Shown in pieces: positions 21,012 through 31,930 of a stretch of DNA of 64,000 bases; position 1 is the first letter of the stretch, and every line of letters starts with the position of its first letter. This DNA is from Flavobacteriia bacterium (lineage in GTDB: Bacteria > Bacteroidota > Bacteroidia > Flavobacteriales_D > Crocinitomicaceae), in the NCBI GenBank assembly GCA_947446925.1, contig CANFHU010000005.1, positions 97,290-161,289 on the forward strand, read 5' to 3'. The notes beneath the pieces are model-generated. The model did no database searches and was not told the origin of the DNA. It saw only the letters and a program-made list of their open reading frames with translations. The position numbers and the translations under genes are program-made.

Positions 21012-23975
21012 ATGAATACATTTTTTAGAGCAAATTGGAAACATTTTACAGCAATTGGAGTAATGATTGTTGTGACTTTAATCTATTTCAAACTTCAATT
21101 TGAAGGGTATGGTCTGAAACAGCATGATATTGAACAATTCAGTAGTGCCTCCCATGAAATTGAAGATTATAGACTTCGAACAGGGGAAGAAACTTTGTGG
21201 ACTAATTCAATGTTTGGAGGTATGCCAAGTGTTCAAATTTCACTACTATATCAAGGAAATTATGTAAAAACAATAATGAATGCTTACATTAAAGTTTTCC
21301 CTTTTCCTGCAGGCATCGTATTACTTTACATGTTAGGATTTTACATCTTTGCTTTATGTGTTCGAATAAATCCATGGGTTGGATTACTTGGAGCAATTGC
21401 TTTTGGCTTTTCAAGTTATGATATGATTATTATTCAAGCTGGACATAATACGAAAGCGTTAGCAGTAGCATTTATGGCTCCCGTAGTTGGTGCTTTTATT
21501 ATGGCCTATCAACGAAATTTGCGATGGGGATTAGTTTTATCTGCAATTTTCATGATTTTAGAATTATCGATGAATCATTTACAAGTGACCTATTATTTAG
21601 GTATTTTATTACTTTGTATTGGGGTTGTATTTTTGGTAGATGCTATCATTAAAAAGTCTTATAAAAAATTTCTAATAACTTCAGGGGGGGTATTAATTGT
21701 ATATTTATTAGCATTCTTAACCAATTTTGGAAATATCTATTTAACAAATGATTACGCAAAACATACGATCAGAGGTGGTAATGATGTAACTATTACCCCA
21801 AATGGAGTTTCAAATGCAGAAAACTCTACAACCGGTTTAGATAAAGATTATATTACTCAATGGAGTTATGGTATTGGCGAATCTTTTACATTAGTATCTC
21901 CGTATGTTAAAGGTGGTGGTTCTGTTGCTTTAGGAGAAAGTCCATTCGCAGAACAAGTGGAAGACATGGATTTATCACCAGAAGATGCAAAAGGAGTTAT
22001 GAATTTACCAGTGTATTGGGGAGATCAACCTATGACATCTGGTCCTGTGTATATTGGAATAATAGTTTTTTTCTTAGCCTTTTTAGGACTTGTATTCTTG
22101 AAAAACCCTGTAAAATGGGCGTTATTAGCAGTTACTTTATTAACATTGATGCTTTCATGGGGTAAAAATTTCATGGGTTTAACCGACTTCTTTTTGGATC
22201 ATATACCTGGTTACAACAAATTTAGAGCAGTTACGATCATTTTAGTGATGGTGGAACTATGTATTCCAATTTTAGGTGTTTTGTTTTTAGATCTTTTAGT
22301 AAAAGAGCGTGAAACTTTAAAAGCCAAAAAGAAAACTTTTTTAATAACTTCTGGCGTAGCATTTGGATTATTACTTCTTGTTAAAGTAATTGGATTAGGA
22401 GATAATTATCAATCTGCAGGAGATAAAGCACAACTAGAAAACGTAAGTGTAAGTATTCGTCAACAACTAGCTGGTATGAATCCAGCAGATTTAATGGCAC
22501 AATATCAATTAGATATAAATAATCCGCAACAGGTAGAACAATTTGTTCAACAACAAGTAACACCATATGAAAAAAACTTTGAAGCAATGAAAACTGTACG
22601 TGCTTCAATATTTGATAGTAGTATGAATCGTTCTTTATTGTTTTTACTCGTTACAATCGGTTTATTAGCTGTATTGTTTTATACAGAAACTAAAACAGAA
22701 TATGTTATTATTGGTCTTTTAGTTCTCGTTGCTATGGATTTAATACCAGTTGCAAATAATTATTTAGGGAATCAAGAACAAGGAAATGGGTATAAATATT
22801 GGGTTGAAAAAGGAAATACATTATACGCAACTGCCGCAACGAATGCAGATTATACAATACTAGAAAATGAAATAGCAGAAAATCCTTCTTTAAAATCCAA
22901 AATAGCAAAAGCGGAAATCGAAGCAAAACAAAAAGGAGTAGAACTTGAAATAACTGGTCCAGCACAACGAAATTTAATTGACGCGTATAAATTTGCTACT
23001 TTAAATAGATCAACTAATTATCGTGTTTTCGATTTATCTGGTGGGTTTAACAGTGCAACATCTTCTTATTTCCATAAAGCACTTGGCGGATACCACGGGG
23101 CGAAATTACGTTCCATTCAAAACATTTTCGATTTTCATATAGCAAATTCAAACTATAAAATTTACGACATGATGAATGTTAAATATTTCATTCAAAATGG
23201 CACAGAAGCACAACCAAATCCAAACGCTATAGGAAATGCTTGGTTTGTTAAAAAAGTTACAAAATACAAAACTCCTAACGATGAAATTAGAGCGTTAGGT
23301 TCTGTTTATCAATTGGAAAATCAATCTATTGGTTCACTAATTATAAATGGGAAATTAGAGAAAAATGCACGCGTATTTACTTCAGACAAATTACAATATG
23401 TAATTAAAGGAGATACAATTACAGTTCCAATGTCTTCTGGGATTGTAGAAGGTATGGAAGCTATGTTCGTAATGGACATCAATGGAAAAACAAATTTGGT
23501 TCCTCTTCAGACATTAGAATTAGATACTGCTAAATCTTTCTTAAAACTGGTAAAAATTAAAAACATCGAAGAATTTACACCGAGAGAAGAAGCAGTAATT
23601 TTAGAATCTGAATTTAATAAAGTAAACAAACGATTATTTACAGGGGAAGGGAAAATAACCATGATAAGTTATGCACCTAATAAAATAACGTATGAATCCA
23701 ATTCAAATGCAGAACAATTAGCTGTTTTCTCAGAGGTATATTATGCAGATGGATGGAAGGCAACCATAGATGGTAAAGAAGTTCCAATTGCAAAAGTAGA
23801 CTATTTGCTTCGTGGATTAAAATTACCAAAAGGAAAGCATCGTATTGAATTTACATTTGACTTACCAATATACCATACAGCAGGAAAATTAGCTGCAACT
23901 TCATCTATTCTAGTTATACTTGGATTAATTGGTCTTATTGTGTTTGATAGAAGGAAGAAAAAAGAATTAGCATAA
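21012..23975 (+). CDS. YfhO family multi-pass membrane protein
   Basis: Multiple TM helices, FGGMPSVQIS, C-terminal EVYYADGWKATIDGKEVPIAKVDYLLRGLKLPKGKHRIEFTFD. Confidence 0.88.
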   Translation: MNTFFRANWKHFTAIGVMIVVTLIYFKLQFEGYGLKQHDIEQFSSASHEIEDYRLRTGEETLWTNSMFGGMPSVQISLLYQGNYVKTIMNAYIKVFPFPAGIVLLYMLGFYIFALCVRINPWVGLLGAIAFGFSSYDMIIIQAGHNTKALAVAFMAPVVGAFIMAYQRNLRWGLVLSAIFMILELSMNHLQVTYYLGILLLCIGVVFLVDAIIKKSYKKFLITSGGVLIVYLLAFLTNFGNIYLTNDYAKHTIRGGNDVTITPNGVSNAENSTTGLDKDYITQWSYGIGESFTLVSPYVKGGGSVALGESPFAEQVEDMDLSPEDAKGVMNLPVYWGDQPMTSGPVYIGIIVFFLAFLGLVFLKNPVKWALLAVTLLTLMLSWGKNFMGLTDFFLDHIPGYNKFRAVTIILVMVELCIPILGVLFLDLLVKERETLKAKKKTFLITSGVAFGLLLLVKVIGLGDNYQSAGDKAQLENVSVSIRQQLAGMNPADLMAQYQLDINNPQQVEQFVQQQVTPYEKNFEAMKTVRASIFDSSMNRSLLFLLVTIGLLAVLFYTETKTEYVIIGLLVLVAMDLIPVANNYLGNQEQGNGYKYWVEKGNTLYATAATNADYTILENEIAENPSLKSKIAKAEIEAKQKGVELEITGPAQRNLIDAYKFATLNRSTNYRVFDLSGGFNSATSSYFHKALGGYHGAKLRSIQNIFDFHIANSNYKIYDMMNVKYFIQNGTEAQPNPNAIGNAWFVKKVTKYKTPNDEIRALGSVYQLENQSIGSLIINGKLEKNARVFTSDKLQYVIKGDTITVPMSSGIVEGMEAMFVMDINGKTNLVPLQTLELDTAKSFLKLVKIKNIEEFTPREEAVILESEFNKVNKRLFTGEGKITMISYAPNKITYESNSNAEQLAVFSEVYYADGWKATIDGKEVPIAKVDYLLRGLKLPKGKHRIEFTFDLPIYHTAGKLAATSSILVILGLIGLIVFDRRKKKELA

Positions 23976-24012
23976 AATACACCTATAAAGTCACTTAAGT
24001 TTATAATTTACG

Positions 24013-27000
24013 ATGAGAAAAATACTTACCCCACTGTTTTCTATGCGATTAATGGCACTTGCAATGCTTGTATTTTTAGTTGCTATAGGATGGGCGACCA
24101 TTCTTGAATCCAAATACGACATTCAAACAGCAAAAATATTAGTTTACAATGCACGATGGTTTGAGGTGTTATTAGTTTATTTAGCTTTCAATTTAATAGC
24201 AAATATTTTCCGTTATAAAATGTTTCAACGTGAAAAAATAGCAATGTTAACATTCCATCTTTCTTTTATTATTATTTTGATAGGAGCAGGAGTTACACGT
24301 TTCTTTGGATTTGAGGGGTTAATGTCGATACGAGAAGGGAAAACAAGCAACTTCATCTATGCATCCGATCCACATATTTGGTTTAGAATCAATGATCGTG
24401 TAAAACAATACGAAGTAAATCAAAAAACTTTTTTATCGGAAGAAACAAATAATGATTTTGAATTCGATGTCGATTTTCCAAACCATAAAACACCAGTTAC
24501 CATAGAATATGTAGATTTTAAAAAGAAACAAATTGATTCTTTATTGATTCATGACACTATTAAATCTGGCGTATTAGAAGTAGTTACTGATGGAATGAAA
24601 TCTAACTATATTGCTCCTAATGGATTTGTAATGGTTGGTGATAATGCATTATCCTACGAGAAGAAAAATGCAATGCCTGGTATTGATATTTCGAAAGTCC
24701 ATGGAAAATTGATGGTAAAATCAAAATTACCAATTCAATATTTACCAATGGCAAGTATGATGAAATATAGACAGTCTGGACAAAACCCACCTGAGGAAGC
24801 ATTTACTAAAATACCAACGGATACTTTAGTTCCATTCTTACCTACAACATTGTATGTAGTTGCAGGACAACAATTTGTTTTTAAAAGAGAAATTCCTCAT
24901 GCAAAAATGGTGAAAATGTCTTCTGGTAAGAAAAACGTAGGCGTAGACATAGTAACGGTGAAAATTACGGATGGTGCAAAATCTAAACTTGTAGAATTAA
25001 TAGGAGGGATCGGACAAATTCCAGAACATACGGTATTCAATTTTGAAGGTTTAACCTACGAAATGGAATATGGATCTACGAAAATCTATTTACCATTTGA
25101 AATTGGATGTAAAGATTTTCGTTTAGCTAGGTATCCTGGTTCGGATGTTGCTTCTTCTTTTGAAAGTGACGTAACTGTTTTGGATCCAGAAAAAAAATAC
25201 TCAAAAGACCATACGATTTTTATGAATCACGTGATGGATTACGATGGATATCGCTTTTTTCAATCGAGTTATGATGCGGACGAAAAAGGCACAAAATTAA
25301 GTGTAAACCATGATTTTTGGGGAACAAACATTACCTATTTTGGTTATTTATTATTAATGATTGGTATGATTATGTCTTTGTTTGCTCCGGTAGGTCGATT
25401 TAAAGAATTATTAGGCATTATTCAAAAGTCTAAGGCTAAAAACATTGGGGTACTTGTAATTTTATTTACTAGTTTATTTTCGTTTAATGTAACTGCGCAG
25501 GACGAACATGCAGGACATAACCATACGAAAGAGGCTCCAAAAGATGTATTCCATATCATGTCGGAAGAACATAGTGAAGCTTTATCTAGTTTGTTAGTAC
25601 AGGATTATGATGGTAGAATCGTACCTATTCATACACTGTGTGATAATTTATTGCGTAAGATTTATGGAAAAAATAAATTTAATGAGAAAAACGCTGTTCA
25701 AACGGTGTTTAGTATGCACATGTATCCCCCACATTGGATTAAAGAAGCTGTAATTTCTGTCCCTTCGGTATTAAGAGAACCTTTAAAACTGAAGAAATTT
25801 GTGAGTTATGAAGAATTAATCGATAGCCAGGGTAACTTCCAATGGATTAATAAATACAACGAAGCGCATCAAAAAATGGAGTCTAAACGTTCTGAATTTG
25901 ATAAAAAAATAATCAAATTAGTTGAGCGTTTTCAAGTGGTTGGTTCTATTTTTCAATGGACCTATATGAAAATTATACCATTAAAAAATGACCCAAATAA
26001 TGCTTGGTATGTCCCGTTAGACATGAGTTTAATGCAAAAAGACACAACGTCATCTAAACTTGCTATGCGCTATTTAATGTCTGTTGCAAAGTCTAAAGAA
26101 ACTAATTCCTATGGTTTAGCATTAGATAATCTGAATGCACTTAAAAAATTCCAACGAGCAACTTCTAAAAAGATTGTACCATCCGAAACGATGGTAAATA
26201 TGGAAATTCGTTATAACAAAATGAACATATTCAAAAATACGATGTATAGTTATTTTGTTTTGGGATTGATTTTATTGGTTATTTATTTTATACGTGTATT
26301 TATTACACCAACTGAAAACACAGATAAAAAATTCAAGAAAATTTCATTACCATTTATTCTACTTATTGGTTTCATTTTCGTTTATCATGGGGTTGGCGTT
26401 GGAATGCGTTGGTACATTTCCGGACACGCTCCATGGAGTAATGGGTATGAGGCAGTTGTGTTTATCTCTTGGGTTGCGATGATAGCTGGTTTTATTTTCT
26501 CCCGTAAAAATGGGGCTGTATTAGCAGGTACAGCAATTTTATCATTCTTCATTTTGTTTGTAACTGAATTAAATTTGATGGATCCAGAAATTACTCCGTT
26601 ACAACCAGTGTTAAAATCCTATTGGTTAATGATACACGTAGCTATAATTACAGGAAGTTATGGTTTCCTTGGCTTAGGTGCAATTTTAGGTTTCCTAAAT
26701 CAAATCATGTATTTGTTTAGAACTTCTGTAAATGGTAAACGTATTACCAAACAAATTAATGAAATCACTGCGATATCAGAATTAACGATTACAATTGGTT
26801 TGTTTATGTTGACTATTGGTACCTTTTTGGGTGGTATTTGGGCAAATGAATCTTGGGGTAGATATTGGGGTTGGGATCCAAAAGAGACATGGGCTTTGGT
26901 TTCCGTATTAGTTTATGCAATCCTATTACACTTACGTTACATTCCAGGTTTAGCTAGTAAGTTCACGTTCAACTTAGTTAGTTTCTGGAGTTATGGAGCG

Positions 27001-27180
27001 ATTATCTTTACCTTCTTTGGTGTTAACTTTTATTTGGTTGGATTACATTCCTATGCACAAGGAGAAGGATTAGCAGAAGTTCCAAATTGGATATTTTATA
27101 CAGTTGCTTGTTTTGCGGTTTTCTCAACTTTATCCTGGTGGAGAAATAGAAGTTATGCTAAAGGATTAATAGAAAAATAA
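24013..27180 (+). CDS. Fused cytochrome c biogenesis protein (ResB-like + CcsA-like)
   Basis: ResB-like N-terminus; CcsA tryptophan-rich motif WGRYWGWDPKETWALV. Confidence 0.92.
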   Translation: MRKILTPLFSMRLMALAMLVFLVAIGWATILESKYDIQTAKILVYNARWFEVLLVYLAFNLIANIFRYKMFQREKIAMLTFHLSFIIILIGAGVTRFFGFEGLMSIREGKTSNFIYASDPHIWFRINDRVKQYEVNQKTFLSEETNNDFEFDVDFPNHKTPVTIEYVDFKKKQIDSLLIHDTIKSGVLEVVTDGMKSNYIAPNGFVMVGDNALSYEKKNAMPGIDISKVHGKLMVKSKLPIQYLPMASMMKYRQSGQNPPEEAFTKIPTDTLVPFLPTTLYVVAGQQFVFKREIPHAKMVKMSSGKKNVGVDIVTVKITDGAKSKLVELIGGIGQIPEHTVFNFEGLTYEMEYGSTKIYLPFEIGCKDFRLARYPGSDVASSFESDVTVLDPEKKYSKDHTIFMNHVMDYDGYRFFQSSYDADEKGTKLSVNHDFWGTNITYFGYLLLMIGMIMSLFAPVGRFKELLGIIQKSKAKNIGVLVILFTSLFSFNVTAQDEHAGHNHTKEAPKDVFHIMSEEHSEALSSLLVQDYDGRIVPIHTLCDNLLRKIYGKNKFNEKNAVQTVFSMHMYPPHWIKEAVISVPSVLREPLKLKKFVSYEELIDSQGNFQWINKYNEAHQKMESKRSEFDKKIIKLVERFQVVGSIFQWTYMKIIPLKNDPNNAWYVPLDMSLMQKDTTSSKLAMRYLMSVAKSKETNSYGLALDNLNALKKFQRATSKKIVPSETMVNMEIRYNKMNIFKNTMYSYFVLGLILLVIYFIRVFITPTENTDKKFKKISLPFILLIGFIFVYHGVGVGMRWYISGHAPWSNGYEAVVFISWVAMIAGFIFSRKNGAVLAGTAILSFFILFVTELNLMDPEITPLQPVLKSYWLMIHVAIITGSYGFLGLGAILGFLNQIMYLFRTSVNGKRITKQINEITAISELTITIGLFMLTIGTFLGGIWANESWGRYWGWDPKETWALVSVLVYAILLHLRYIPGLASKFTFNLVSFWSYGAIIFTFFGVNFYLVGLHSYAQGEGLAEVPNWIFYTVACFAVFSTLSWWRNRSYAKGLIEK

Positions 27181-27217
27181 ATTTTTCAATATTGATTATT
27201 GCTTTTACATTTGTAGT

Positions 27218-27517
27218 ATGTTCTCAATAGATATGCATAAAGAAGCTTTATTTACATTGTGTGATACATACCATGTAGATAAATTATTTGTATTCGGCTC
27301 AGCTTTAACAGATAAATTCTCTTCTACGAGTGACATAGATTTGCTTGTTAAATTTAAACCAATTGATCTTACTTTATATTTTGATAATTACTTTCATTTA
27401 AAAGAACAACTGAAGGATTTGTTTAATCGTGAAATAGATTTATTAGAAGAACAAACCCTTAAAAATCCAATATTGATTAATTCTATTAATAAAAATAAAG
27501 AATTAATTTATGGATGA
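27218..27517 (+). CDS. MNT-domain nucleotidyltransferase (MntA-like antitoxin)
   Basis: GSX10DXD motif VFGSALTDKFSSTSDIDLLVKF; possible true start at 27233. Confidence 0.88.
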   Translation: MFSIDMHKEALFTLCDTYHVDKLFVFGSALTDKFSSTSDIDLLVKFKPIDLTLYFDNYFHLKEQLKDLFNREIDLLEEQTLKNPILINSINKNKELIYG

Positions 27518-27869
27518 GAAAATATTAAAATGGTTATTTGATGTAAAAATAGCTATTAACGAAATTGATTCATTTTTCACTTTATATACTAAAGATTACT
27601 TTGAATATAAAAACAATCTAATTCTTAAAAGAGCAACTGAGAGAGAGTTGGAAATTATAGGGGAAGCAATCAACAGAATATTAAAGCAAGATCCATTATT
27701 TGAAAATAAAATTACGAATGCCAAATCTATCATTGATTTAAGGAATCAAGTAATAGATGCTTATGTTAGTATTTCTGATGATAATATTTGGTCTATTTTA
27801 ATCAATCATTTACCAAAGCTCAAGATTGAAATTGAAAAATTAATTAATGAGAATAATACTGTGATTTAA
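27510..27869 (+). CDS. HepT-like HEPN/DUF86 protein with variant RX4H motif
   Basis: RATERELEIIGEAINRILK...DLRNQVIDAYVSISDDNIWSIL; overlaps MNT by 8 nt. Confidence 0.85.
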   Translation: MDEKILKWLFDVKIAINEIDSFFTLYTKDYFEYKNNLILKRATERELEIIGEAINRILKQDPLFENKITNAKSIIDLRNQVIDAYVSISDDNIWSILINHLPKLKIEIEKLINENNTVI

Positions 27870-28591
27870 TGCAATTTAAACTCGATATACTAGCTTTCGG
27901 AGCACATCCTGACGATGTAGAATTATCTGCTTCGGGAACTATTTCAAAACATATTACACAAGGTAAAATTGTTGGTATTGTGGACCTTACACAAGGGGAG
28001 ATGGGTTCTCGTGGTACAATTGAAACTCGTTATGAAGAAGCGAAAAATGCTGCTGAAATTTTAGGAGTAAGTTATCGTCACAATTTAAAAATGGAAGATG
28101 GTTTTCTGTCCAATTCAAAAGAAAATTTACTGAAAATTGTGGAACAAATTCGATTGTTACAACCTGAAATCGTCTTTGCAAATGCTACAGAAGATCGTCA
28201 CCCTGACCATGCAAAAGGAAGTACATTAGTTTCTGATGCATGTTTTTTAGCGGGATTAACAAAAATTGAAACATCCTATAAGGGTGTACCTCAAGAGGCA
28301 TATCGACCAAAAGCAGTGTATTACTACATACAAGATCGCTATATAAAACCAGATTTTGTAGTAGATGTTACCGATTTCTATGAACAAAAGATGAAGTCTA
28401 TATTAGCCTATAAAACGCAATTTTTCAATCCAAATCAAGAAGGTCCAAAAACACCTATTTCTGGTCAAGATTTTTTAGATTTTCTTTCTGGTAGAATGGC
28501 AGAAATGGGACGTGCAATAGGAGTGAGGTATGCAGAAGGATTTACGGTGGAAAGAACTATTGGAGTAACAGATCTTTTCACGTTAAAATAA
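27869..28591 (+). CDS. bshB1: Bacillithiol biosynthesis deacetylase BshB1
   Basis: LDILAFGAHPDDVELSASGTI...DRHPDHAKG...YYIQDRYIKPDFVVDVT. Confidence 0.92.
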   Translation: MQFKLDILAFGAHPDDVELSASGTISKHITQGKIVGIVDLTQGEMGSRGTIETRYEEAKNAAEILGVSYRHNLKMEDGFLSNSKENLLKIVEQIRLLQPEIVFANATEDRHPDHAKGSTLVSDACFLAGLTKIETSYKGVPQEAYRPKAVYYYIQDRYIKPDFVVDVTDFYEQKMKSILAYKTQFFNPNQEGPKTPISGQDFLDFLSGRMAEMGRAIGVRYAEGFTVERTIGVTDLFTLK

Positions 28592-29521
28592 TTTATTTTT
28601 AATTTTTCGTCCTAGAGCAATCCAACGAATACCTTTTATAAGTTGTAAATACGTATATTCAGATTTACTAAAATTGCAATTAAATTGTTTTACAGATGGA
28701 ATTGAAGAGCCCCCAAAATCGAAAATATAGTTAGTTTGTTCGTTTTCTTGCAATAAATAATCGATTAAAAAGTGCATTGCTCCAATTTTTTTACCTTTTG
28801 AATTCACCCCACCTTTATGGTAAATAATACGATTATTTGTATATGAAAAAAAACAAGATGCTAACAATTCTTGTTCAAGATATACCTGGAAGATTTTACC
28901 TTTTTGAACAAATAAAGTATGTTGAATCAAGTTGTAAAGTATTTCATAATCCTTTTCGGTTGTGTTTTCCAAAGATTCACCTCGGTAAGTACGAAACATA
29001 GATACTACAGATGCTACATCATGTGACTGTTCAATGCGTAAATTTGCTTTATTCGCCTTCTTTAAATTTCGTTTTAAATTTGTTGAATAGACTTTTTCTA
29101 ATTCAGTATAGGAGGACGTTAAATCGATGTATTGACACGTTTTTATATATGTTGTAAAACCATCTGGAATTTGCTGAATTTTAGAATTCACACTAAAATC
29201 AAATGAAATAATAGAATTAGGTAGTAATTTATAAAATAGATTCAGTACTTCATCTGTTATTTCGTTCTTAGAAAAAACACCAAGTTGCATAGTATAAATC
29301 GGAGAATACCAATAAGATAAACCAAATTTACGATTAGAAGTTATTGGGAAAATATAGGAGTAATCTTCCGATACTAAAGCAGTCCAATTAGGGAAAACAG
29401 CATCTAAGTACCAAGAATATCCATATACAATTCCATTTTGGGCAGACTCCATGGTTTCATCCCATCGTTTTTTGTCAATCTGTTGATTGGAAAGTAATAC
29501 AATATTAAACGATAGATTCAT
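28583..29521 (-). CDS. FemAB/GNAT-like acyltransferase
   Basis: YGYSWYLDAVFPNW...YSTNLKRNLKKANKANLRI...YHKGGVNSKGKKIGAMHFLIDYLL...DFGGSSIPSVKQFNCNF. Confidence 0.75.
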   Translation of the reverse strand: MNLSFNIVLLSNQQIDKKRWDETMESAQNGIVYGYSWYLDAVFPNWTALVSEDYSYIFPITSNRKFGLSYWYSPIYTMQLGVFSKNEITDEVLNLFYKLLPNSIISFDFSVNSKIQQIPDGFTTYIKTCQYIDLTSSYTELEKVYSTNLKRNLKKANKANLRIEQSHDVASVVSMFRTYRGESLENTTEKDYEILYNLIQHTLFVQKGKIFQVYLEQELLASCFFSYTNNRIIYHKGGVNSKGKKIGAMHFLIDYLLQENEQTNYIFDFGGSSIPSVKQFNCNFSKSEYTYLQLIKGIRWIALGRKIKNKLF

Positions 29522-30651
29522 TTAAAAATAGTTTGAATAAATGAACGCTGATTTTCTACATGATATGGTGAATCCATAACTTGCAAAGGTATTTCAGAAA
29601 TATTCGTCAGTTTGTTTTTTACCAAATCATATAAATCCTCTACTGAATCATAGTTCAATATCTGTTTATTTAAAGTAATATCTACTAAATAACTAGATGG
29701 AACAAAACACCATTTACCAAAATTAATTGCATCATTAACACCACCGGATACTTTTGTTTTACCATAAATCTCTTTAGAAAGTTGAAAAACAGTATGTGTG
29801 TATATCGGACACAAAACAACATCAGACAACTTAAAATAGTTATTATATGTATCTAATGCGACAATATTTGTAAAATGTACTATTTTTAAGGATCTTGAAG
29901 AATATTGCATTATGTTTTCTATAAAACGATTTGCTTTTTCACCCTCCGTAATACCTAAAAAAATCAAATTTATTTGAAAATCAAGGGGTTTTTCGTGTAG
30001 CAACTTAACAAACTCAGAAAGAAAATTTAAGTCTTTGCGTAATGAATCCACTTTTCCAGGAACTATTAATGTTTTTTCATTTCCTTTAGAAACGGATGAA
30101 ATTGAATCTTGAAAATTTAAAGGAAATAAATATGCTTTAGAATTTAGCAGCGGATATTGATGTATAGCATAAGCGAATGTGTTTTCAGAAGAAAAAAAGA
30201 AATAATTTACTTTCTTCAAAAATTGTTTGCGCTGTAAAATTTCTAATTTGTAAATTTCTTTAATAAGTAATTTAAATTTAGCTAAACGGTATTTTTTGAA
30301 TTGAAAAATTTCAGACCAATAAAAATGTGAATTATGCACACGTACCGCAATTGGAATAGTGATTTTTAAGTTGTTGTAAATATAAAATTTTCGCTGTAAT
30401 GTATTTATCAAAAGGTAATTATGCTTATTAATAAGGTCTACATTTCGTTTTAAAAAAGCACTTTCTTTTTCATTTGAATTTTTTAAAATAACATTTAGAC
30501 GAGCAGTAGATTCAACCGATAAACCTGCTTCTGCTACTATTTCTGTTGTTGTAAAAACAGTTAACTGATAAGTAGGTAATTTGAAAAAAAGTAAGATGGT
30601 AGAACGTAATACTTCTGCATGACATTCCAATTCTATTACTGCAATCTTCAT
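29518..30651 (-). CDS. Probable glycosyltransferase-like protein
   Basis: GT-B-like layout; TLIVPGKVDSLRKDLNFL; LCPIYTHTVFQLSKEIYGKTKVSGGVNDAI; polysaccharide locus context. Confidence 0.55.
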   Translation of the reverse strand: MKIAVIELECHAEVLRSTILLFFKLPTYQLTVFTTTEIVAEAGLSVESTARLNVILKNSNEKESAFLKRNVDLINKHNYLLINTLQRKFYIYNNLKITIPIAVRVHNSHFYWSEIFQFKKYRLAKFKLLIKEIYKLEILQRKQFLKKVNYFFFSSENTFAYAIHQYPLLNSKAYLFPLNFQDSISSVSKGNEKTLIVPGKVDSLRKDLNFLSEFVKLLHEKPLDFQINLIFLGITEGEKANRFIENIMQYSSRSLKIVHFTNIVALDTYNNYFKLSDVVLCPIYTHTVFQLSKEIYGKTKVSGGVNDAINFGKWCFVPSSYLVDITLNKQILNYDSVEDLYDLVKNKLTNISEIPLQVMDSPYHVENQRSFIQTIFK

Positions 30652-30657
30652 CCTAAA

Positions 30658-31926
30658 TTATTTTCCAAAAAACAAAGTGTTTAAACGGTACGTTTTATAA
30701 CAAATATAGGCAAAATATAAATTTACAACTAGTTCACTTACGATAGTTGCATAAGCAGCACCTTCGATAGAATACCTAGGAATAAGTAAGGCATTTAATA
30801 CTAAATTTAAAATTAACTCCAAGGAATAACCAATGATCAAAGCCTTCAATTTATTAGACAACATTAATATCATTGCGGCAGGTCCAGTTAGTATACCTAG
30901 AACTGCAGAAACACAATATAATGTAATACTATAACTATGAATTTGATAAATAGTAGATTTATAGAAACTAAGAAAAATAGGAGTTAGTGTAAGTACGATA
31001 ATTAACAAAACAATACTTAAGGGAAGTGCGAATCGAAAAACTTTTTTTAATTCCCTTCGAACTAGGTCAAATCGATTTTGGGCAATTATTTTAGAGATTT
31101 TAGGACTAAAAATCAAGAGTGAACTACTCATTACTAAATGTAAAATATGCGACATTTTCATGTAGACATTATTTACACCCGCAAAATCAGAACCTAAATA
31201 ATAGGCCATTTGAATAGCGTCGGTTTTAGAAAAAAGTAGATTAATAGAATTTATGACGAGTAACAAATAAATAGTTTTGTTCAGTTTTGTTGGTGGTTTT
31301 GAAACTTCCTTTACAACTAGCGATATTCGTTTCTTTCTTAGATAATAGGAGATTCCATAGGTAATGGAACTAGAAATTATAAATGCTAGAATAACTACAG
31401 ATATATCCGATGAAAATTGACGAAAAAGTATAATAAATAAAATGAAAAGTACTATTCTACCAATTTTATCATTCAACTGAGGAATCAATGTTTCTTTTAG
31501 ACTATATAAAAAGTTCGTATTTACAATTGTTAATCCAATGATTGGCAATATAAAGGCAGAAGAAATTATCAAATAGGAAATATTTTTTTCTGCCAACGGA
31601 TAAAAAACGCCAAAAAGTAAGAGTCCTATCGCGATAATAAGAGAATTCCTGAAAGTCCTTATTTTTGCAATTTTATAAATACTGAAACGTTCATTATCCG
31701 TTTTTAGTTTAGGAATTTCAATCGAAAACAATTGATTATAACCCATTAATGAAAAAATCGCAAACATATCTATGGTAGAATATACTAATACATATTCACC
31801 GTAAATTTTGGCATCAAACAAATTGGTCAATACAATACTCACAAAAAAGGATAAAGCAAACCCAATCAATTGGATAACTAAACTTTTAAAAGAAGGAGAT
31901 TGAATTAAACTACTGATTTTTAGCAT
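30658..31926 (-). CDS. Oligosaccharide flippase / polysaccharide biosynthesis membrane protein (Wzx-like)
   Basis: Multi-TM, SFFVSIVLTNLFDAKIYGEYVLVYS... Confidence 0.82.
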   Translation of the reverse strand: MLKISSLIQSPSFKSLVIQLIGFALSFFVSIVLTNLFDAKIYGEYVLVYSTIDMFAIFSLMGYNQLFSIEIPKLKTDNERFSIYKIAKIRTFRNSLIIAIGLLLFGVFYPLAEKNISYLIISSAFILPIIGLTIVNTNFLYSLKETLIPQLNDKIGRIVLFILFIILFRQFSSDISVVILAFIISSSITYGISYYLRKKRISLVVKEVSKPPTKLNKTIYLLLVINSINLLFSKTDAIQMAYYLGSDFAGVNNVYMKMSHILHLVMSSSLLIFSPKISKIIAQNRFDLVRRELKKVFRFALPLSIVLLIIVLTLTPIFLSFYKSTIYQIHSYSITLYCVSAVLGILTGPAAMILMLSNKLKALIIGYSLELILNLVLNALLIPRYSIEGAAYATIVSELVVNLYFAYICYKTYRLNTLFFGK

Positions 31927-31930
31927 GAAA

